Below are positions 13,801-25,730 of a stretch of 64,000 nucleotides of DNA, one piece after another. The position numbers and the translations under genes were made by a program. How positions within the stretch are numbered: position 1 is the first letter of the stretch; each line of letters starts with the position of its first letter. The DNA is from Marthasterias glacialis (taxonomy: Eukaryota; Echinodermata; Asteroidea; Forcipulatida; Asteriidae), in the NCBI GenBank assembly GCA_911728455.2, contig OU452233.1, positions 9,157,505 to 9,221,504 on the forward strand, read 5' to 3'. The notes under the pieces are model-generated. The model had not been told where the DNA came from. It did not search any database and saw only the letters and a program-made list of their open reading frames with translations.

Positions 13801-14780
13801 CCAGCCAGGGCCATCTTCCGCCTTGAAATTACCAGGGAGCGGGGCTGCTCCGAATGCGCTTCAAACGCCTGTCTTAAGGCACTTTTGTACACGAAGCTGC
13901 AAAATAGAGAAAACAAGACTTAGCAACAGCTTTATCTCCCAAAGTATTGGCGGGAAACTGACAAATCTGACACGGTTGGAAAGCCCTGTTCATGGGCTTT
14001 CCAAAAATGCCGGTCTTGGGGCTGCCGGATAAATATGAAGGATGCCAGGGACCGTGGAGTGAGGACACCCCGAGGATGTCCAGTTCATACGGCCATGCTG
14101 TGTGTACGTCAACAATAGCCAAGGCCGTTATGTGTGTGCTGGACCGAAGCCAGCTAAAAAAACCGCCCAAAAAAGAAGTCGTCAGCGCCAAGACCAATAA
14201 CTCCAGAAATACTGGGGCTAGAGAGAAATTTCTTGTACCTGCAGTTAGCTGCCATAGTCCTGCATCCGAAAATCTGGTTTTCCCGGCCAGCCAGGGCCAT
14301 CTTCCGCCTTGAAATCACCAGGGAGCGGGGCTGCTCCGAATGCGCTTCAAACGCCTGTCTTATGGCACTTTTGTACACGAAGCTGCAACATAGAGAAAAC
14401 AAGACTTAGCAACGGCTTTATCTCCCAAAGTATTGGCAGGAAACTGACAAATCTGACACGGTTGGAAAGCCCTGTTCATGGGCTTTCCGAAAATGCCGGT
14501 CTTGGGGCTGCCGGGTAAATAGGAAGGATGCCAGGGACCGTGGAGTGAGGACACCCCGAGGATGTCCAGTTATACGGCCATGCTGTGTGTACGTCAACAA
14601 TAGCAAAGGCCGCTATGAGTGTGCTGGACCGAAGCCAGCTAAAAAAAAGCCGAAAAAAGAAGTCGGCAGCGCCAAGACCAATAACTCCAGAAATAATGGG
14701 GCTAGAGAGAAATTTCTCGTACCTGCAGTTAGCTGCCATAGTCCTGCATCCAAAAATCTGGTTTTCCCGGCCAGCCAGGG
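10871..14780 (+). repeat. Eight-monomer HOR, copy 1
   Basis: Monomer starts inside: 11157, 11643, 12129, 12617, 13103, 13588, 14076, 14562. Three stretches reappear to the right at different offsets: about 10.9-11.95 kb at +3889, about 11.97-12.7 kb at +4863, and about 13.4-14.78 kb at +4379. Private markers shared with copy 2 are CCAAATAAACAG (11107), GTCGTGAGCGCC (12234), GCGCCTAGGCC (13699) and the altered TATATGCGGG (11998, 13457). The shifting offsets mean monomers were gained and lost after the block was duplicated. Confidence 0.85.
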
Positions 14781-17700
14781 CCATCTTCCGCCTTGAAATC
14801 ACCAGGGAGCGGGGCTGCTCCGAATGTGCTTCAAACGCCTGTCTTATGGCACTTTTGTACACGAAGCTGCAACATAGAGAAAACAAGACTTAGCAACGGC
14901 TTTATCTCCCAAAGTATTGGCGGAAAACTGACAAGTCTGACAGGGTTGGAAAGCCCTGTTCATGGGCTTTCCGAAAATGCCGGTCTTGGGGCTGCCAAAT
15001 AAACAGGGAGGATGCCAGGGACCGCGGAGTGAAGACACCCCGAGGATGTCCAGTTCATACGGCCATGCTGTGTGTACGTCAACAATAGCCAAGACCGCTA
15101 TGTGTGTGCTGGACCGAAGCCAGCTAAAAAAACCGCCGAAAAAAGAAGTCGTCAGCACCAAGACCAATACCTCCAGAAATACTGGGGCTAGAGAGAAATT
15201 TCTTGTACCTACAGTTAGCTGCCATAGTCCTGCATTCGAAAATCTGGTTTTCCCGGCCAGCCAGGGCCATCTTCCGCCTTGAAATCACCAGGGAGCGGGG
15301 CTGCTCCGAATGCGCTTCAAACGCCTGTCTTATGGCACTTTTGTACACGAAGCTGCAAGATAGAGAAAACAAGACTTAGCAACGGCTTTATCTCCCAAAG
15401 TATTGGCGGGAAACTGACAAATCTGACACGGTTGGAAAGCCCTGTTCATGGGCTTTCCGAAAATGCCGGTCTTGGGGCTGCCGGATAAATAGGAAGGATG
15501 CCAGGGACCGTGGAGTGAGGACACCCCGAGGATGTCCAGTTCATACGGCCATGCTGTGTGTACGTCAACAATAGCCAAGGCCGCTATGTGTGTGCTGGAC
15601 CGAAGCCAGCTAAAAAAAACCGCCGAAAAAAGAAGTCGGCAGCGCCAAGACCAATAACTCCAGAAATACTGGGGATTAGAGAGAATATTCTTGTACCTGC
15701 AGTTAGCTGCCATAGTCCTGCATCCGAAAATCTGGTTTTCCCGGCCAGCCAGGGCCATCTTCCGCCTTGAAATCACCAGGGAGCGGGGCTGCTCCGAATG
15801 CGCTTCAAACGCCTGTCTTATGGCACTTTTGTACACGAAGCTGCAACATAGAGAAAACAAGACTTAGCAACGGCTTTATCTCCCAAAGTATTGGCGGGAA
15901 ACTGACAAATCTGACACGGTTGGAAAGCCCTGTTCATGGGCTTTCCGAAAATGCCGGTTTTGGGGCTGCCGGATAAATAGGGAGGATGCCAGGGACCGTG
16001 GAGTGAGGACACCCCGAGGATGTCCAGTTCATACGGCCATGCTGTGTGTACGTCAACAATAGCCAAGGCCGCTATGTGTGTGCTGGACCGAAGCCAGCTA
16101 AAAAAAACCGCCGAAAAAAGAAGTCGGCAGCGCCAAGACCAATAACTCCAGAAATACTGGGGCTAGAGAGAATATTCTTGTATCTGCAGTTAGCTGCCAT
16201 AGTCCTGCATCCGAAAATCTGGTTTTCCCGGCCAGCCAGGGCCATCTTCCGCCTTGAAATCACCAGGGAGCGGGGCTGCTCCGAATGCGCTTCAAACGCC
16301 TGTCTTATGGCACTTTTGTACACGAAGCTGCAACGTAGAGAAAACAAGACTTAGCAACGGCTTTATCTCCCAAAGTATTGGCGGGAAACTGACAAGTCTG
16401 ACACGGTTGGAAAGCCCTATTCATGGGCTTTCCGAAAATGCCGGTCTTGGGGCTGCCGGATAAACAGGGAGGATGCCAGGGACCGCGGAGTGAGGACACC
16501 CCGAGGATGTCCAGTTCATACGGCCATGCTGTGTGTACGTCAACAATAGCCAAGGCCGCTATGTGTGTGCTGGACCGAAGCCAGCTAAAAAAACCGCCGA
16601 AAAAAGAAGTCGTCAGCGCCAAGACCAATAACTCCAGAAATACTGGGGCTAGAGAGAAATTTCTTGTACCTGCAGTTAGCTGCCATAGTCTTGCATCCGA
16701 AAATCTGGTTTTCCCGGCCAGCCAGGGCCATCTTCCGCCTTGAAATCACCAGGGAGCGGGGCTGCTCCGAATGCGCTTCAAACGCCTGTCTAATGGCACT
16801 TTTGTACACGAAGCTGCAACATAGAGAAAACAAGACTTAGCAACGGCTTTATCTCCAAAGTATATGCGGGAAACTGACACATCTGACACGGTTGGAAAGC
16901 CCTGTTCATGGGCTTTCAGAAAATGCCGGTCTTGGGGCTGCCGGATAATTAGGGAGGATGCCAGGGACCGTGGAGTGAGGACACCCCGAGGATGTCCAGT
17001 TCATACGGCCATGCTGTGTGTACGTCAACAATAGCCAAGGCCGCTATGTGTGTGCTGGACCGAAGTCAGCTAAAAAAAAACCGCCGAAAAAAGAAGTCGT
17101 GAGCGCCAAGACCAATAACTCCAATAATACTGGGGCTAGAGAGAAATTTCTTGTACCTGCAGTTAGCTGCCATAGTCCTGCATCCGAAAATCTGGTTTTC
17201 CCGGCCATCCAGGGCCATCTTCCGCCTTGAAATCACCAGGGAGCGGGGCTGCTCCGAATGCGCTTCAAACGCCTGTCTTATGGCACTTTTGTACACGAAG
17301 CTGCAACATAGAGAAAACAAGACTTAGCAACGGCTTCATCTCCCAAAGTATTGGCGGGAAACTGACAAATCTGACACGGTTGGAAAGCCCTGTTCATGGG
17401 CTTTCCGAAAATGCCGGTTTTGGGGCTGCCGGATAAATAGGGAGGATGCCAGGGACCGTGGAATGAGGACACCCCGAGGATGTCCAGTTCATACGGCCAT
17501 GCTGTGTGTACGTCAACAATAGCCAAAGCCGCTATGTGTGTGCTGGACCGAAGCCAGCTAAAAAAAAACCGCCGAAAAAAGAAGTCGTCAGCGCCAAGAC
17601 CAATAACTCCAGAAATACTGGGGCTAGAGAGAAATTTCTTGTACCTGCAGTTAGCTGCCATAGTCCTGCATCCGAAAATCTGGTTTTCCCGGCCAGCAAG

Positions 17701-19300
17701 GGCCATCTTCCGCCTTGAAATCACCAGGGAGCGGGGCTGCTCCGAATGCGCTTCAAACGCCTGTCTAATGGCACTTTTGTACACGAAGCTGCAACATAGA
17801 GAAAACAAGACTTAGCAACGGCTTTATCTCCAAAGTATATGCGGGAAACTGACACATCTGACACGGTTGGAAAGCCCTGTTCATGGGCTTTCAGAAAATG
17901 CCGGTCTTCGGGCTGCCGGATAATTAGGGACGATTCCAGGAACCGTGGAGTGAGGACACCCCAAGGATGTCCAGTTCATACGGCCATGCTGTGTGTACGT
18001 CAACAGTAGCAAAAACCGCTATGTGTGTGCTGGACCGAAGCCAGCTAAAAAAAAACCGCCGAAAAAAGAAGTCGTCAGCGCCTAGGCCAATAACTCAAAT
18101 AATACTGGGGCTAGAGAGAAATTTCTTGTACCTGCAGTTAGCTGCCATAGTCCTGCATCCGAAAATCTGGTTTTCCCGGCCAGCCAGGGCCATCTTCCGC
18201 CTTGAAATTACCAGGGAGCGGGGCTGCTCCGAATGCGCTTCAAACGCCTGTCTTAAGGCACTTTTGTACACGAAGCTGCAAAATAGAGAAAACAAGACTT
18301 AGCAACAGCTTTATCTCCCAAAGCATTGGCGGGAAACTGACAAATCTGACACGGTTGGAAAGCCCTGTTCATGGGCTTTCCGAAAATGCCGGTCTTGGGG
18401 CTGCCGGATAAATAGGAAGGATGCCAGGGACCGTGGAGTGAGGACACCCCGAGGATGTCCAGTTCATACGGCCATGCTGTGTGTACGTCAACAATAGCCA
18501 AGGCCGTTATGTGTGTGCTGGACCGAAGCCAGCTAAAAAAACCGCCAAAAAAAGAAGTCGTCAGCGCCAAGACCAATAACTCCAGAAATACTGGGGCTAG
18601 AGAGAAATTTCTTGTACCTGCAGTTAGCTGCCATAGTCCTGCATCCGAAAATCTGGTTTTCCCGGCCAGCCAGGGCCATCTTCCGCCTTGAAATCACCAG
18701 GGAGCGGGGCTGCTCCGAATGCGCTTCAAACGCCTGTCTTATGGCACTTTTGTACACGAAGCTGCAACATAGAGAAAACAAGACTTAGCAACGGCTTTAT
18801 CTCCCAAAGTATTGGCAGGAAACTGACAAATCTGACACGGTTGGAAAGCCCTGTTCATGGGCTTTCCGAAAATGCCGGTCTTGGGGCTGCCGGGTAAATA
18901 GGAAGGATGCCAGGGACCGTGGAGTGAGGACACCCCGAGGATGTCCAGTTATACGGCCATGCTGTGTGTACGTCAACAATAGCAAAGGCCGCTATGAGTG
19001 TGCTGGACCGAAGCCAGCTAAAAAAAAGCCGAAAAAAGAAGTCGGCAGCGCCAAGACCAATAACTCCAGAAATAATGGGGCTAGAGAGAAATTTCTCGTA
19101 CCTGCAGTTAGCTGCCATAGTCCTGCATCCGAAAATCTGGTTTTCCCGGCCAGCCAGGGCCATCTTCCGCCTTGAAATCACCAGGGAGCGGGGCTGCTCC
19201 GAATGCGCTTCAAACGCCTGTCTAATGGCACTTTTGTACACGAAGCTGCAACATAGAGAAAACAAGACTTAGCAACGGCTTTATCTCCTAAAGTGTTGGC
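14781..19300 (+). repeat. Eight/nine-monomer HOR, copy 2 with monomer gain and loss
   Basis: Monomer starts inside: 15046, 15532, 16020, 16507, 16992, 17480, 17967, 18455, 18941. Compared with copy 1 there are about 974 extra bases (two monomers) near 15.85-16.83 kb, and about 484 bases (one monomer) missing near the equivalent of 12.7-13.4 kb. Elsewhere the copies differ by single bases, for example CAATACCTCC at 15165 and AAGCATTGG at 18320. Confidence 0.82.
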
Positions 19301-22300
19301 GGGAAACTGACAAATCTGACACGGTTGGAAAGCCCTGTTCATGGGCTTTCCGAAAATGCCGGTCTTGGAGCTGCCGGATAAATAGGACGGATGCCAGGGA
19401 CCGTGGAGTGAGGACACCCCGAGGATGTCCAGTTATACGGCCATGCTGTGTGTACGTCAACAATAGCAAAGGCCGTTATGAGTGTGCTGGACCGAAGCCA
19501 GCTAAAAAAAACGCCGAAAAAAGAAGTCGGCAGCGCCAAGACCAATAACTCCAGAAATAATGGGGCTAGAGAGAAATTTCTTGTACCTGCAGTTAGCTGC
19601 CATAGTCCTGCATCCGAAAATCTGGTTTTCCCGGCCAGCCAGGGCCATCTTCCGCCTTGAAATCACCAGGGAGCGGGGCTGCTCCGAATGCGCTTCAAAC
19701 GCCTGTCTAATGGCACTTTTGTACACGAAGCTGCAACATAGAGAAAACAAGACTTAGCAACGGCTTTATCTCCCAAAGTATTGGCGGGAAACTGACAAAT
19801 CTGACACGGTTGGAAAGCCCTGTTCATGGGCTTTCCGAAAATGCCGGTCTTGGGGCTGCCGGATAAATAGGAAGGATGCCAGGGACCGTGGAGTGAGGAC
19901 ACCCCGAGGATGTCCAGTTCATACGGCCATGCTGTGTGTACGTCAACAATAGCAAAGGCCGCTATGAGTGTGCTGGACCGAAGCCAGCTAAAAAAAAGCC
20001 GAAAAAAGAAGTCGGCAGCGCCAAGACCAATAACTCCAGAAATAATGGGGCTAGAGTGAAATTTCTCGTACCTGCAGTTAGCTGCCATAGTCCTGCATCC
20101 GAAAATCTGGTTTTCCCGGCCAGCCAGGGCCATCTTCCGCCTTGAAATCACCAGGGAGCGGGGCTGCTCCAAATGCGCTTCAAACGCCTGTCTTATGGCA
20201 CTTTTGTACACGAAGCTCCAACATAGAGAAAACAAGACTTAGCAACGGCTCTATCTCCCAAAGTATTGGCGGGAAACTGACAAGTCTGACACGGTTGGAA
20301 AGCCCTGTTCATGGGCTTTCCGAAAATGCCAAGCTTGGGGCTGCCGGATAAATAAGGAGGATGCCAGGGACCGCGGAGTGAGGACACCCCGAGGATGTCC
20401 AGTTCATAGGGCCATGCTGTGTGTACGTCAACAATAGCCAAGGCCGCTATGTGTGTGCTGGACCGAAGCCAGCTAAAAAAACCGCCGAAAAAAGAAGTCG
20501 TCAGCGCCAAGACCAATAACTCCAGAAATACTGGGACTAGAGAGGAATTCTTTGTACCTGCAGTTAGCTGCCATAGTCCTGCATCCGAAAATCTGGTTTT
20601 CCCGGCCAGCCAGGGCCATCTTCCGCCTTGAAATCACCAGGGAGCGGGGCTGCTCCGAATACGCTTCAAACGCCTGTCTAATGGCACTTTTGTACACGAA
20701 GCTGCAACATAGAGAAAACAAGACTTAGCAACGGCTTTATCTCCCAAAGTATTGGCGGGAAACTGACAAATCTGACACGGTTGGAAAGCCCTGTTCATGG
20801 GCTTTCCGAAAATGCCGGTCTTGGGGCTGCCGGGTAAATAGGAAGGATGCCAGGGACCGTGGAGTGAGGACACCCCGAGGATGTCCAGTTATACGGCCAT
20901 GCTGTGTGTACGTCAACAATAGCAAAGGCCGCTATGAGTGTGCTGGACCGAAGCCAGCTAAAAAAAAGCCGAAAAAAGAAGTCGGCAGCGCCAAGACCAA
21001 TAACTCCAGAAATAATGGGGCTAGAGAGAAATTTCTCGTACCTGCAGTTAGCTGCCATAGTCCTGCATCCAAAAATCTGGTTTTCCCGGCCAGCCAGGGC
21101 CATCTTCCGCCTTGAAATCACCAGGGAGCGGGGCTGCTCCGAATGCGCTTCAAACGCCTGTCTAATGGCACTTTTGTACACGAAGCTGCAACATAGAGAA
21201 AACAAGACTTAGCAACGGCTTTATCTCCCAAAGTATTGGCGGGAAACTGACAAATCTGACACGGTTGGAAAGCCCTGTTCATGGGCTTTCCGAAAATGCC
21301 GGTCTTGGGGCTGCCGGGTAAATAGGGAGGATGCCAGGGACCGTGGAGTGAGGACACCCCGAGGATGTCCAGTTCATACGGCCATGCTGTGTGTACGTCA
21401 ACAATAGCAAAGGCCGCTATGAGTGTGCTGGACCGTAGCCAGCTAAAAAAACGCAGAAAAAAGAAGTCGGCAGCGCCAAGACCAATAACTCCAGAAATAA
21501 TGGGGCTAGAGTGAAATTTCTCGTACCTGCAGTTAGCTGCCATAGTCCTGCATCCGAAAATCTGGTTTTCCCGGCCAGCCAGGGCCATCTTCCGCCTTGA
21601 AATCACCAGGGAGCGGGGCTGCTCCGAATGCGCTTCAAACGCCTGTCTTATGGCACTTTTGTACACGAAGCTGCAACATAGAGAAAACAAGACTTAGCAA
21701 CGGCTTTATCTCCCAAAGTATTGGCGGGAAACTGACAAATCTGACACGGTTGGAAAGCCCTGTTCATGGGCTTTCCGAAAATGCCGGTCTTGGAGCTGCC
21801 GGATAAATAGGACGGATGCCAGGGACCGTGGAGTGAGGACACCCCGAGGATGTCCAGTTATACGGCCATGCTGTGTGTACGTCAACAATAGCAACGGCCG
21901 TTATGAGTGTGCTGGACCGAAGCCAGCTAAAAAAAACGCCGAAAAAAGAAGTCGGCAGCGCCAAGACCAATAACTCCAGAAATAATGGGGCTAGAGTGAA
22001 ATTTCTCGTACCTGCAGTTAGCTGCCATAGTCCTGCATCCGAAAATCTGGTTTTCCCGGCCAGCCAGGGCCATCTTCCGCCTTGAAATCACCAGGGAGCG
22101 GGGCTGCTCCAAATGCGCTTCAAACGCCTGTCTTATGGCACTTTTGTACACGAAGCTGCAACATAGAGAAAACAAGACTTAGCAACGGCTTTATCTCCCA
22201 AAGTATTGGCGGTAAACTGACAAATCTGACACGGTTGGAAAGCCCTGTTCATGGGCTTTCCGAAAATGCCGGTCTTGGGGCTGCCGGATAAATAAGGAGG

Positions 22301-25300
22301 ATGCCAGGGACCGCGGAGTGAGGACACCCCGAGGATGTCCAGTTCATAGGGCCATGCTGTGTGTACGTCAACAATAGCCAAGGCCGCTATGTGTGTGCTG
22401 GACCGAAGCCAGCTAAAAAAACCGCCGAAAAAAGAAGTCGTCAGCGCCAAGACCAATAACTCCAGAAATACTGGGACTAGAGAGGAATTCTTTGTACCTG
22501 CAGTTAGCTGCCATAGTCCTGCATCCGAAAATCTGGTTTTCCCGGCCAGCCAGGGCCATCTTCCGCCTTGAAATCACCAGGGAGCGGGGCTGCTCCGAAT
22601 ACGCTTCAAACGCCTGTCTATTGGCACTTTTGTACACGAAGCTGCAACATAGAGAAAACAAGACTTAGCAACGGCTTTATCTCCCAAAGTATTGGCGGGA
22701 AACTGACAAATCTGACACGGTTGGAAAGCCCTGTTCATGGGCTTTCCCGAAAATGCCGGTCTTGGGGCTGCCGGGTAAATAGGGAGGATGCCAGGGACCG
22801 TGGAGTGAGGACACCCCGAGGATGTCCAGTTCATACGGCCATGCTGTGTGTACGTCAACAATAGCAAAGGCCGCTATGAGTGTGCTGGACCGTAGCCAGC
22901 TAAAAAAACGCAGAAAAAAGAAGTCGGCAGCGCCAAGACCAATAACTCCAGAAATAATGGGGCTAGAGTGAAATTTCTCGTACCTGCAGTTAGCTGCCAT
23001 AGTCCTGCATCCGAAAATCTGGTTTTCCCGGCCAGCCAGGGCCATCTTCCGCCTTCAAATCACCAGGGAGCGGGGCTGCTCCGAATGCGCTTCAAACGCC
23101 TGTCTTATGGCACTTTTGTACACGAAGCTGCAACATAGAGAAAACAAGACTTATCAACGGCTTTATCTCCCAAAGTATTGGCGGGAAACTGACAAATCTG
23201 ACACGGTTGGAAAGCCCTGTTCATGGGCTTTCCGAAAATGCCGGTCTTGGAGCTGCCGGATAAATAGGACGGATGCCAGGGACCTTGGAGTGAGGACACC
23301 CCGAGGATGTCCAGTTATACGGCCATGCTGTGTGTACGTCAACAATAGCAAAGGCCGCTATGAGTGTGCTGGACCGAAGCCAGCTAAAAAAAAGCCGAAA
23401 AAAGAAGTCGGCAGCGCCAAGACCAATAACTCCAGAAATAATGGGGCTAGAGTGAAATTTCTCGTACCTGCAGTTAGCTGCCATAGTCCTGCATCCGAAA
23501 ATCTGGTTTTCCCGGCCAGCCAGGGCCATCTTCCGCCTTGAAATCACCAGGGAGCGGGGCTGCTCCGAATGCGCTTCAAACGCCTGTCTTATGGCACTTT
23601 TGTACACGAAGCTGCAACATAGAGAAAACAAGACTTAGCAACGGCTTTATCTCCCAAAGTATTGGCGGGAAACTGACAAATCTGACACGGTTGGAAAGCC
23701 CTGTTCATGGGCTTTCCGAAAATGCCGGTCTTGGAGCTGCCGGATAAATAGGACGGATGCCAGGGACCGTGGAGTGAGGACACCCCGAGGATGTCCAGTT
23801 ATACGGCCATGCTGTGTGTACGTCAACAATAGCAAAGGCCGTTATGAGTGTGCTGGACCGAAGCCAGCTAAAAAAAACGCCGAAAAAAGAAGTCGGCAGC
23901 GCCAAGACCAATAACTCCAGAAATAATGGGGCTAGAGAGAAATTTCTTGTACCTGCAGTTAGCTGCCATAGTCCTGCATCCGAAAATCTGGTTTTCTCGG
24001 CCAGCCAGGGCCATCTTCCGCCTTGAAATCACCAGGGAGCGGGGCTGCTCCGAATGCGCTTCAAACGCCTGTCTTAGGGCACTTTTGTACACGAAGCTGC
24101 AACATAGAGAAAACAAGACTTAGCAACGGCTTTATCTCCCAAAGTATTGGCGGGAAACTGACAAATCTGACACGGTTGGAAAGCCCTGTTCATGGGCTTT
24201 CCGAAATTGCCGGTCTTGGGGCTGCCGGATAAATAGGAAGGATGCCAGGGACCGTGGAGTGAGGACACCCCGAGGATGTCCAGTTATACGGCCATGCTGT
24301 GTGTACGTCAACAATAGCAAAGGCCGCTATGAGTGTGCTGGACCGAAGCCAGCTAAAAAAAAGCCGAAAAAAGAAGTCGGCAGCGCCAAGACCAATAACT
24401 CCAGAAATAATGGGGCTAGAGAGAAATTTCTCGTACCTGCAGTTAGCTGCCATAGTCCTGCATCCAAAAATCTGGTTTTCCCGGCCAGCCAGGGCCATCT
24501 TCCGCCTTGAAATCACCAGGGAGCGGGGCTGCTCCGAATGCGCTTCAAACGCCTGTCTTATGGCACTTTTGTACATGTAGCTGCAACATAGAGAAAACAA
24601 GACTTAGCAACGGCTTTATCTCCCAAAGTATTGGCGGGAAACTGACAAATCTGACACGGTTGGAAAGCCCTGTTCATAGGCTTTCCGAAAATGGCGGTCT
24701 TGGGGCTGCCGGGTAAATAGGGAGGATGCCAGGGACCGTGGAGTGAGGACACCCCGAGGATGTCCAGTTCATACGGCCATGCTGTGTGTACGTCAACAAT
24801 AGCAAAGGCCGCTATGAGTGTGCTGGACCGAAGCCAGCTAAAAAAACGCCGAAAAAAGAAGTCGGCAGCGCCAAGACCAATAACTCCAGAAATAATGGGG
24901 CTAGAGTGAAATTTCTCGTACCTGCAGTTAGCTGCCATAGTCCTGCATCCGAAAATCTGGTTTTCCCGGCCAGCCAGGGCCATCTTCCGCCTTGAAATCA
25001 CCAGGGAGCGGGGCTGCTCCAAATGCGCTTCAAACGCCTGTCTTATGGCACTTTTGTACACGAAGCTGCAACATAGAGAAAACAAGACTTAGCAACGGCT
25101 CTATCTCCCAAAGTATTGGCGGGAAACTGACAAGTCTGACACGGTTGGAAAGCCCTGTTCATGGGCTTTCCGAAAATGCCAAGCTTGGGGCTGCCGGATA
25201 AATAAGGAGGATGCCAGGGACCGCGGAGTGAGGACACCCCGAGGATGTCCAGTTCATAGGGCCATGCTGTGTGTACGTCAACAATAGCCAAGGCCGCTAT

Positions 25301-25730
25301 GTGTGTGCTGGACCGAAGCCAGCTAAAAAAACCGCCGAAAAAAGAAGTCGTCAGCGCCAAGACCAATAACTCCAGAAATACTGGGACTAGAGAGGAATTC
25401 TTTGTACCTGCAGTTAGCTGCCATAGTCCTGCATCCGAAAATCTGGTTTTCCCGGCCAGCCAGGGCCATCTTCCGCCTTGAAATCACCAGGGAGCGGGGC
25501 TGCTCCGAATGCGCTTCAAACGCCTGTCTAATGGCACTTTTGTACACGAAGCTGCAACATAGAGAAAACAAGACTTAGCAACGGCTTTATCTCCCAAAGT
25601 ATTGGCGGGAAACTGACAAATCTGACACGGTTGGAAAGCCCTGTTCATGGGCTTTCCGAAAATGCCGGTCTTGGGGCTGCCGGATAAATAGGAAGGATGC
25701 CAGGGACCGTGGAGTGAGGACACCCCGAGG
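19301..25730 (+). repeat. Irregular block with TC-deletion monomers and 4-/6-monomer spacing
   Basis: Monomer starts: 19425, 19910, 20395, 20881, 21365, 21850, 22335, 22822, 23307, 23791, 24276, 24760, 25245. Copies at 20395, 22335 and 25245 read CATAGGGCC, follow a monomer ending AATAAGGAGG, and carry AGAGGAATTC; they are spaced 1940 and 2910 bp (four and six monomers). Copies at 19425, 20881, 21850, 23307, 23791 and 24276 read CCAGTTATACGG, lacking two bases. The monomers at 21365 and 22822 share GACCGTAGCC and ACGCAGAAAA (offset 1457). Confidence 0.82.
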
